The notes under the pieces are model-generated. The model worked only from the letters and a program-made list of their open reading frames with translations. It was not told the DNA's origin and searched no databases. From positions 1 through 51,060 of the forward strand of contig JAIQGL010000039.1 in the NCBI GenBank assembly GCA_020072585.1: a stretch of DNA of 51,060 nt, written 5' to 3'. The translations under genes and the position numbers were made by a program. The stretch's first letter is position 1. Every line of letters starts with the position of its first letter. This document shows positions 18,669 to 26,099 of this stretch, piece after piece. The stretch comes from Terriglobia bacterium (GTDB taxonomy: Bacteria; Acidobacteriota; Terriglobia; Terriglobales; Acidobacteriaceae).

Positions 18669-19319
18669 ATGGCAAGCAAAACAGCAACCATTCTGGAAAC
18701 CGAGGCAGAGCTGATTTCTCGCATTCTTGCTGGGGAAAAAGAGCTGTATCACGATCTTATTGCTCCGTATGAGCGCATGGTTTATGTGAGCGTTTTCTCC
18801 TTGTTACGCAACGAGGAGGATGCTGAGGATTGTGCTCAGGAGGCTTTCTTGAAGGCTTACCGGCATTTGAGTAAGTTCAAAGGCGAGAGCAAATTTGGCA
18901 GTTGGCTGGTCCGCGTGGCGATCAACGAGGCCAAAATGCAACGTCGCAAACTGCGTCCGGAGCTTTATGAGTCCTTAGATAAGTCTATCGATCACGAGGA
19001 TGGAGAGTATGTTCCCCTGGCATTTGGAGACTGGCGCGAAATTCCTTCAGAAGTGCTGGAGCGCAAAGAGGTTGCACAGGTGCTGCGAAAGGGAATTGAC
19101 CGCCTGCCAGAGATCTACTGGCAGGTTTTCATACTGCGGGACGTCCAGGGGTTGAGCGTTACAGAGACCGCAAAGTTGCTGGAAGTAAATGAAGCAGTGG
19201 TAAAAACACGACTACTCAGAGCCAGGCTGCAATTAAGAGATATGCTCGTATCAGTGCTGAAAGACAGCAATGTGCTGAGCCGCCAGGCCTTTAAAAAAGG
19301 AAGAGACCCATGGCGATGA
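18669..19319 (+). CDS. ECF RNA polymerase sigma factor, RpoE-like
   Basis: A 216-residue group 4 sigma factor. Region 2 contains EEDAEDCAQEAFLKAYRHLSKF, followed by GSWLVRVAINEAKMQRR. Region 4 contains LPEIYWQVFILRDVQGLSVTETAKLL and the recognition helix EAVVKTRLLRARLQLR. The start MASKTATILE at 18669 fits the family; the open frame extends far upstream but that part overlaps the di-haem gene in antisense. The ribosome binding site is weak. Its stop overlaps the anti-sigma start by about 10 bases, which implies translational coupling. Unlike the other sigma factor in the window, it has a recognisable partner. Confidence 0.9.
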   Translation: MASKTATILETEAELISRILAGEKELYHDLIAPYERMVYVSVFSLLRNEEDAEDCAQEAFLKAYRHLSKFKGESKFGSWLVRVAINEAKMQRRKLRPELYESLDKSIDHEDGEYVPLAFGDWREIPSEVLERKEVAQVLRKGIDRLPEIYWQVFILRDVQGLSVTETAKLLEVNEAVVKTRLLRARLQLRDMLVSVLKDSNVLSRQAFKKGRDPWR

Positions 19320-19540
19320 CATGTAATGAAGTATGGCGGGAAGTATCCAACTATATTGATGACAGCATTTCACCCGCAATGCGGAAGCAGGTGGAGCTTC
19401 ATCTGTCATACTGCCGCCATTGCGCAGCAATTATAGATGGCGTGCATAATATTATTACGCTGGTAGCAGACGGGCGAGTTTTTTGTCTTCCCGCCGGCTT
19501 CAGCGCAAGACTGCATGCACGGCTCAAGAGTGAGTTATAG
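19310..19540 (+). CDS. Anti-sigma factor with zf-HC2 zinc finger
   Basis: A 76-residue protein with the ZAS/zf-HC2 pattern: Cys near the N terminus (TCNEVW), then HLSYCRHC (His-x3-Cys-x2-Cys). Such proteins bind the cognate sigma factor and often release it on redox or zinc change. No transmembrane segment is present, so it should be cytoplasmic, like the soluble RsrA-type regulators. GGAAGAGACCC precedes the ATG, and the gene overlaps the 3' end of the sigma gene, so the pair is surely co-regulated. It is shorter than most anti-sigmas, with a short C-terminal helix only. Confidence 0.85.
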   Translation: MAMTCNEVWREVSNYIDDSISPAMRKQVELHLSYCRHCAAIIDGVHNIITLVADGRVFCLPAGFSARLHARLKSEL

Positions 19541-19548
19541 CTTCCCGG

Positions 19549-19992
19549 CTAATGTGTAGCGCCATGCAGGACATGGTGGATCCACACTTCAGCGGTCGTG
19601 ATTGTCAGAGTTGCCAATGAAAGTGCAATCACTCTGCCGGTTCTCCAGCGCTCTCTACGCGACAGCGGCCGCCTGCGCCATGCAGCAGCCGGAGCATTTC
19701 TGAGTGCGTGAGCGCGCCAAAGTAAAAACAGGTTGAGAACAGCCCCGATTGAAGCCATGGCCAGCACAGGGATACGGAAGACATCTCTATGCAAAAACGT
19801 AGCCCATCCTGATGCAGCAAGACTGGTGGATGCAACAATAAGACCCAGCTTCCCCGCTGAAACATAAAAGACACAAACTGCTTCAATCACAGCCATGAAA
19901 AACGCACCCCATCCCTGCTTGACCGTCAGGTCATTGGCTTCTGTGTTGACTGCTTCCTGTAATTCAGAAATTTCTGCCGTCTGACTTGCCAT
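19549..19992 (-). CDS. Small membrane protein of unknown function
   Basis: A 147-residue protein with about four hydrophobic segments (near 30-50, 52-68, 72-94 and 122-140) and a basic cytoplasmic-looking loop rich in Arg (AAAWRRRPLSRRERWR). An acidic N terminus of about 28 residues precedes the first segment. The stop is 9 bases from the stop of the convergent anti-sigma gene. CAGGATGG before the ATG supports the start. No family is recognised and nothing in the context assigns a role. Confidence 0.6.
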   Translation of the reverse strand: MASQTAEISELQEAVNTEANDLTVKQGWGAFFMAVIEAVCVFYVSAGKLGLIVASTSLAASGWATFLHRDVFRIPVLAMASIGAVLNLFLLWRAHALRNAPAAAWRRRPLSRRERWRTGRVIALSLATLTITTAEVWIHHVLHGATH

Positions 19993-20108
19993 AACACCAT
20001 CCTGTATCTTAATTGGGACGTTTTACCATCCCCTCAAGTCCTATGCAGACTTCTTAGTTCTTGGTCGCAGCAACCGGCGATTTCATTACTACTTACATTA
20101 GGTGCCCT

Positions 20109-20133
20109 GTCACTTTTATTCTCAATTTAAATC
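20109..20133 (+). promoter_or_regulatory. ECF-type promoter candidate, serB
   Basis: GTCACTTTTATTC followed by AAATCTAACG with 15 bases between GTCAC and AAATC, pointing at serB about 100-125 bases downstream. This is the only copy on the plus strand and it also points toward its gene, which argues against chance. Confidence 0.6.
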
Positions 20134-20234
20134 TAACGCTAGCCGCTGATAAGAGTTCCGAAAGCGTCCTGAGCATATAACCGGCCTGGTATTTATTCAG
20201 ATTTTCATCATTATGGGACTGCGGCGGAGGGTGC

Positions 20235-21536
20235 ATGACTGAAGTACTACTGATCACTATCTCCTGCAGCGGCCCATCTGACATATCAAATACTTTTACT
20301 CAGGTGCTGGCTGAGTCTGGCGCGGTCCTGCTCGACATGAGACGCGCTCTTGTACACAGCGCTCTGGCTCTGGCTTATACAGTCCGTTTAAGCACAAAGG
20401 CGCAGGCAGCCGAAATCGAGCGCGCCATTCATAGAACGGCCTGGGAAGCAGGCGCCACGGCGCATGTCTCCAAAATTTCAGAGGCACAGTTTTATCAGTG
20501 GGCTTCTGGTCATGAGAGGCAGCGTTTTATTGTGACTTTGATTGCGCCACTGATCACTGCTGCGCAGATGGCGTGCATCAGCAGCGTGCTTGGCTCAATG
20601 GCGATTATGATCGACTCCATCGAAAGACTTTCCACTCTTGAATCTGCTGCGGATCAGCAGGACCCACGCATCTGTCTTGAACTCAGGATTTCTGGTGAGC
20701 AGGTGGATCCTTCAGATCTGCGTCGCGTTCTGTTGACACTGGCAGGTAGCTGCGATCTGGATATTGCGGTTCAGGAAGACTCCATGTTCCGCGGTAATCG
20801 CCGACTGGCTGTTTTTGACATGGACTCCACTCTGATTCAGATTGAAGTGATTGATGAATTAGCGCGACTAGCCGGGGTAGGCGAGCAGGTAGCAGCAATT
20901 ACGGAGAGCGCGATGCGAGGCAATCTTGATTTTGAGACAAGTTTTTGCAAGCGACTGTCATTGCTCAGGGGCTTGCCTGCCACCGTAATTGACGAACTGG
21001 GTGCGCGATTGCCAGTTACTCCCGGTACACACCGGCTCATGCGTACACTCAAATCGCTCGGCTTCAGGACTGCAATTCTCTCCGGCGGATTTAGTTGTTT
21101 TGCCCGCAAATTGCAACAGAGATTTGGATTTGATTATGTCTATGCCAACGAACTTGAGATAAAGGATGGCACCCTTACAGGGAAAGCCGTTGGAAAAATT
21201 GTGAATGGAGCGCGCAAAGCAGAGTTGTTGGGGCAAATTGCCAGCCAGGAAGGAATTCCCTTGGAGCAAACAATCGCCGTGGGAGATGGCGCAAATGATT
21301 TGCCAATGCTCAGCATTGCGGGCCTGGGAGTTGCATTCCACGCCAAACCGGTAGTCCGGGAAAAAGCGCAAGTCTCTATTTCAACATTCGGCCTTGACGG
21401 TCTGTTATATCTCCTTGGCATACGCGACAGGCACATTGAAGACTCAGTATCGGAAAATATGTTCCCCGCTTACAGTCCAAGCCCGTTTCTGGACCGCGAG
21501 CACGAAGGTTTAAATGCTTCCCGTATTACTTCGTAG
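20235..21536 (+). CDS. serB: Phosphoserine phosphatase
   Basis: The last step of serine synthesis: it dephosphorylates phosphoserine to serine. The 433-residue HAD-family enzyme has an N-terminal ACT-like region of about 180 residues. The catalytic motif is FDMDSTL (D195, D197), and later motifs are SGGF (motif II) and GDGANDLPML (motif IV). The length and ACT region are typical of long SerB. The start has GGAGGG a few bases upstream. It is far from serA but carries the same promoter-like element, so serine synthesis in this organism may be coordinated by one ECF sigma factor. Confidence 0.93.
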   Translation: MTEVLLITISCSGPSDISNTFTQVLAESGAVLLDMRRALVHSALALAYTVRLSTKAQAAEIERAIHRTAWEAGATAHVSKISEAQFYQWASGHERQRFIVTLIAPLITAAQMACISSVLGSMAIMIDSIERLSTLESAADQQDPRICLELRISGEQVDPSDLRRVLLTLAGSCDLDIAVQEDSMFRGNRRLAVFDMDSTLIQIEVIDELARLAGVGEQVAAITESAMRGNLDFETSFCKRLSLLRGLPATVIDELGARLPVTPGTHRLMRTLKSLGFRTAILSGGFSCFARKLQQRFGFDYVYANELEIKDGTLTGKAVGKIVNGARKAELLGQIASQEGIPLEQTIAVGDGANDLPMLSIAGLGVAFHAKPVVREKAQVSISTFGLDGLLYLLGIRDRHIEDSVSENMFPAYSPSPFLDREHEGLNASRITS

Positions 21537-21578
21537 CAAATTTCCGAAACAGGTCTTCAAGGTTGTGGCTGTAAATGA

Positions 21579-22162
21579 TCATATTGCCAATAGAGCTTTT
21601 AACCCCACAGCCAGATCGATCCGGAGCTGGTGTGTGCGCCCACGGGTATATTCCAACGTATTCCAATTGTGAGCATCGAATGGAAGTTCAGCAAGGGGCG
21701 TGGAGCAAATGTGTACAGCCGGTTTCTCGAGTGCGTGAGCAAAGCCGACCTCATACAATACATTAGGTCGAGACTCTGACGGATCACAGATGACAGCCGC
21801 GCTCTGGTGATTGGACTGCGGATTTTGCCGACGATCTCACAGGTGAAGGGCTCTCTATCGATTCTCACGCACGATGCCCCATTCATTTCGGCGGCATATG
21901 CCATGGCTACAAGAAATGTATCGTCCGCGTGGATCGAATGGTGTTGATGGGCGGCGAGTTAGCCTTTGATCTCCACAGGGCACAATTTCGTGACACTAGC
22001 TAGGGCGGACACAGCGCTTGCATATATATAAGTAGTGAGGAGTCCAAAGAGTGTTGTCCCTATCACAAACTCTATCCGGCCTGAATTTGGCAGAGTAAGG
22101 ACCAAAATTGATAAGTCCATCCCACTTCTTTGACGGTCTACTCTCCGGAATGACTCAAGCAT
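21579..22162 (-). pseudogene. Decayed nucleotide-binding TIR-like / 2-deoxyribosyltransferase-like protein
   Basis: A broken gene. Read on the minus strand from about 21958 it encodes ADDTFLVAMAYAAEMNG, then RIDREPFTCEIVGKIR. After a frameshift it continues SAAVICDPSESRPNVLYEVGFAHALEKPAVHICSTP and ends near the stop at 21579. The order VAM..R(V/I)D..I(V)..I...A.VI.D.....PNV.YE(V/L)G(F/Y)AHAL.KP is that of small nucleotide-binding TIR-like effectors. Upstream, the same frame holds a stop at 21959 and a 67-residue frame (to 22162) with a hydrophobic segment that may be the old N terminus. At least one frameshift and one stop make a functional product unlikely. Confidence 0.6.
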
Positions 22163-22237
22163 TGCTACTTCAGGTGTCTGAAAACGAGCAAGGGCGAAGA
22201 ACCGGTTTCGGGTCGCAGAGGGTTTGGCCTGAGTTTT

Positions 22238-23270
22238 TTACGCAGCCCGTCGTTCGTAGCGATGGTGCAAGCCACCGACCTGCGGTATTTCGATCACCCT
22301 TCCAATCGATGGCGGTTGGACTGGGCGAGGAATCGGAGTGTCCTTCTCCAGTCCCAGATGAGTTCGCGACCTCTCGTAATAATCAAAATAAAACTTCAAG
22401 ACGCGCCGGAGACCGCGCTCGTTGAAGACGAGCACATGGTCGAGACAATCACGACGGATAGAGCCAATCAATCTCTCGACGTAGGCATTCTGCCAAGGCG
22501 AGCGCGGAGCCGTGAGGACTTCTTGAATCTCCATCGCTCTAGTCGTTTGTTCAAACGCTCTTCCATAGCTTCCGTCTCGGTCACGAAGCAAATACTGAGG
22601 CGGGGTATCCCAAGGGAAAGCGTCAATGAGTTGTTGCGATGTCCACTCAGCGGTTGGGTGAGCTGTCACGGCAAAATGCATCACTCGCCGACGTTCATGC
22701 GAGAGCACAATAAAAACGAACAGCAGCCGGAATGTTGCTGTTGGAACAACGCAGAAGTCTGTTGAGACCAAGTCCTGCATGTGGTTCTTCAAGAATGTCT
22801 TCCATGTTTGTGAGGGCGGCCTGCGCGGACGGACCATATACTTCGCCACCGTGGTTTCACCGATATCAATGCCGAGCTTAAGCAATTCGCCATGAATTCT
22901 CGGTGGCGCCCCAGCGAGGATTGTCCAGGCTCATCTTTCGGATCAGAGTGCATACGTCGCGACTGATCGGTGGGCGGCCATGCCGTGCTCGACTCTTCCA
23001 AGTCCAGTACAGTCGGAATCCCTTGCGATTCCAAGCAATGACGGTCTCTGGCCTTATGATCCTCAGAGGCAGCCGCTAGTTCTTCCATAGACGAGACAAC
23101 CAGACCCAAAACACTCGATCTGCCGCTTTGAAGCGAAGACGGCGGCCGCGTGTGGCACGCTGTAGAACAAGAACCTGATGGCGCAGCGCCAGGATTTCAG
23201 CTTGCAAGGCCGCACGGGTACTCAGACAGCTTCGCAGAGACGAAAGCAAGAGGAAGAAAATGTCGAACAT
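22238..23270 (-). pseudogene. Integrase-core transposase (insertion sequence), frameshifted
   Basis: Three minus-strand frames add up to one transposase. The N terminus is at 23270 (coiled-coil-like region ALQAEILALRHQVLVLQRA), a middle part lies near 22900-23080, and the C-terminal catalytic rve domain lies at 22238-22885. The DDE-type elements VSTDFCVV, LRDRDGSYG and PWQNAYVERLIGSIRRDCLDH are visible. Frame changes near 23080 and 22890 break the protein, so it is inactive. It ends only 14 bases from the truncated pentapeptide gene, so the insertion may explain the loss of that gene's 3' half. No terminal inverted repeats were identified with confidence. Confidence 0.8.
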
Positions 23271-23284
23271 GGGAAGACGGAAGA

Positions 23285-23906
23285 TTACAAGCGACCGTTA
23301 TTAAATTCAACTGATTCAATCAGAACGGAGTTTTCACTAGAGACAACTAAAAGAGAGGACAAATTTGATACAAAAGGTTCTGGTATTCCTGCTTGTCGTA
23401 GGAATTCTTCAGGAATGCTGCCATGGCAAAAGGTGTCCATTCCGATGCTAGACGGGCCAACATGCCTCACCTTTTCAAGTCCGTTTGCGCTGATCAAATT
23501 GAGAGTTCCTAAAATTGAATAGCCAAATAAAGCATCCTCAAAAACAGCATTGCTTACATCCGCCCTGCTCAGATTCACCTCTCTGAGATCCGCCCAGCGG
23601 AAATCTGTCCCGACAAGACGCGCTTCACGCAGGTCGGACCCCGTGAGGTAGGCCCCAAAAAGAAACGCATTGCTCCAGATCAGCGAAGCTGAGGTTGGAG
23701 TCCTTTAGCTCAGCACCAATTAGATTTGCTTCGCGAAGATCTGCTTTGCTGAGGTTTACACAGTTTAAGTCCGCCTGATGCAGGTTAAATCGGCGCAGGT
23801 CAGTCTCCCGAAAATCCAGGTAAACGCCCATATTCCTTTCCCGCCAACGGTTCCAAGCTTCCACACCCTGCTGTTTGAGGATCTTAAGAAGAGTCTCATC
23901 TGCCAG
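23285..23906 (-). pseudogene. Pentapeptide-repeat protein, paralogue lacking TIR domain
   Basis: A decayed paralogue of the neighbouring pentapeptide-TIR gene. The N terminus begins LADETLLKILKQQGVEAWN, aligned with MADEEHLNVLKQGVDAWN of the neighbour; the start codon is CTG where the paralogue has ATG. Pentapeptide repeats follow (ADLNCVNLSKADLREANL), and a frameshift near 23670 moves into the frame that encodes TGSDLREARL and the linker GPSSIGMD...IPEEFLRQAGIPEPF. It stops where the TIR domain should begin. The next element is the dead transposase. About 41 bases of upstream sequence are also shared with the paralogue (24018-24058 and 25352-25394), which supports tandem duplication. Confidence 0.7.
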
Positions 23907-24284
23907 CGCTGATTCCTCCGCGCCATAGCATTAGTTGGACCAGGATGAAATTGTAGCGGCGCACATGGAAATTGAAACAATGACAGCATAAAAATCAGAA
24001 GGTGGCGACGGAGGCCGTAGGCGGCAAACGGCGCATCTTCAATTTCCTTGAATCTGCGCCGATAAAGGCTTTTGCAAGCCTTTGAAAAGAAAAAACTTCC
24101 CCCTCTCTCTTTCCCTGAAGAATTCAAAAAAACCTAAAACCTGGTTCGGTACCACGTGGTCGGCCATCTGGGGTTGCCATACAGGGCCGGCTGTTTTGAG
24201 AAAGAGGGGGAGAACATATTTCCCTCGGCCGGCTGCCGATCAATCAGCATAGCAGTCAACCTCCCGCTACGCCCGGAGCCGATT

Positions 24285-25261
24285 TTATGTTCCATTGTGG
24301 GCTGCTGGCTTGGATTTGCATTCTGCTTTCAGATCTCTCAGAAGACGGTCAAATGCTTTCTTGTAAGAATCATGATTCTGCCAACTTCGGAAGTCGCTAA
24401 TATGGCGGGTTCGGCGTATGTCTGCAGCCCAAGCCTGCTTGGTTTGCTTTACCGCATCATCGAGGCGAATCGGAAATAATACAGTTCTGTCTTGCTCCCG
24501 TTCCTTCTCAAAAGCAGTTTCAACTTCCTTCTCAACCCACGGGCTCTTGATCGAACTTTCTGACAGAACGACCATAAGTTTGTCGTGCACCCGTATTGCC
24601 TGATCGAATGCCGACCGCAATTTATCTCCAGTCTTTAAGTCCTCTGGAGCAAACCAACAACGGACTGCTTTGTTTTGCAAATCGGCATGCAGGCGATTTG
24701 CAAAGTCCTGATCCTTGCTTGAGTAGCTGATGAAACAAGAATAAAACTCAAAAGCCGTGCCCATTAGGGAGTGCACATAGGCAACAAGGTTTTCAGGCAC
24801 ACCTGCTCCACGCAAGAACGCATCAGGAATCGCACCTCTAGAACTGTAGATCGTATCTATTCCGATGGGGGATGGCCCTTCATGTTTAACTGTTTCGAGT
24901 CCCTCGACAGAGTCAAGATTAGTGGAAACCAAAAGTGTTCCATTCATTTTGGAGTGACTGAGTTTTGTCTTCCACATCTGAGCGCCAGTGAGATTGGTCC
25001 AACGCAGGATAGCCCACTGAAGATTCGCCTCGGCAAGTTGTGCCCCTGTCAGATTTGCCGCAAACAAATCCGCTCCACTTAGTCTGATCGGTCAAGGACA
25101 GCTACTTGTAGGTTCGCTTCACGCAGGTTGATACCGCTGAGATCCCAGTGAGTAAGGACAGCTCCGCTTAGCTCTGGTACGACCCTTGAATTCACAATCC
25201 GCCATGCATTCCATGCATCGACGCCCTGTTTTAGAACGTTGAGGTGTTCTTCGTCTGCCAT
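24285..25261 (-). pseudogene. Pentapeptide-repeat and TIR-domain protein, single frameshift
   Basis: The gene starts at 25261 (MADEEHLNVLKQ) with a short helical leader and pentapeptide repeats (LSGINLREANLQ). At about 25080 one missing base turns GACTTAAGT-type sequence into a stop (GACTAA). Restoring one base joins it in frame to LSGADLFAANLTGAQLAEANLQ, a linker of about 60 residues, and a C-terminal TIR domain of about 150 residues (CFISYSSKDQDFANRL, SSIKSPWVEKEVETAF with the probable catalytic Glu). TIR domains in prokaryotes often consume NAD+ in antiphage or stress responses. If the frameshift is real the protein is two halves; if it is a sequencing error the gene is intact, about 325 residues. 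Confidence 0.7.
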
Positions 25262-25348
25262 TCCGCAATTCTCTCACTACCAGTCAAAGAGAATTGCAAA
25301 CGATTCAGAATGAGAAGCTAGATGGCTACTTCCTATTTGGCGGCAAAA

Positions 25349-25984
25349 AAGTAGGCGGCAAGCGGCGCATCTTCAAAGTCCTTGAATCCTTGCGCGTTGG
25401 GCAGTTCCCGGGCTCGCGGGCAGATCGACGTCTTTGCGCCTGCACGTCTATCCGGCAAGCTGGAAACTGTCGTGTGCTATCCCGACAAAATGTCGATCGC
25501 TATTGAAAGCGGTCCAACTAAACTGAGGCAGGTCTTGGTTGGAGAGGAAGGCTGGGTCGTCCAAAATGGCAAGACCTTCGGAGCTCCACCACAGGCGCTG
25601 CAAAGCCTGAAAGTCGGCTTGTTCCACAACATCAACAATTTGTGGCGGTTCCTCGCGAACCCTGCCAACCTTCCATATATCTCCGTCCAACCACACAATG
25701 GTACTTCGACCATCGTCATCATTCGCCCAGGCAACGCCGACAGAATTAGCAAAATCGACTGCGACGACGAACTCACTATGCGCAGCGTCTCGTACTGCTC
25801 ATGTGATTCATCCGGACAACTAATACAGAACAGGATCGAATATGACGGCTTTCACGAACGGAACAGTATTCGTTATCCGGCCAAGGTACGTTCCTATCAG
25901 AACGATCAGTTGATATCCGAGGTTCGCCATGACGACTATGAAACAGACATAGAACTAGGACCGTCACTATTTCAAAAAGTTTAG
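25349..25984 (+). pseudogene. LolA-like outer-membrane lipoprotein-sorting-type protein, 5'-truncated
   Basis: An open frame running from a stop at 25349 with no good ATG or ribosome binding site. The sequence has beta-rich motifs resembling LolA-like proteins (LRQVLVGEEGWVVQNGKTF, then IRYPAKVRSYQNDQLISEV and ETDIELGPSLFQKV), the last being typical of the C terminus of that fold. There is no signal peptide, so the 5' part is missing. The break lies within the short sequence duplicated upstream of the two pentapeptide genes, which may mark a recombination point. Function cannot be assigned and it may not be expressed. Confidence 0.45.
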
Positions 25985-26099
25985 TAATGCCTGCATTCAG
26001 TTTCTGATATTCGGGAAGAAACATCTCGCAGATCTCCGAACGGCTCCGTAGCGGGATGAACCGCAAACGCTACTTTTCAGATTTGGCGACATAATATCT

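Noticed and set aside
24285-25261. CRISPR or phage-related structure in the repeat-rich defence area
   Set aside because: No regularly spaced repeats or spacers; the periodicity is coding pentapeptide repeats.
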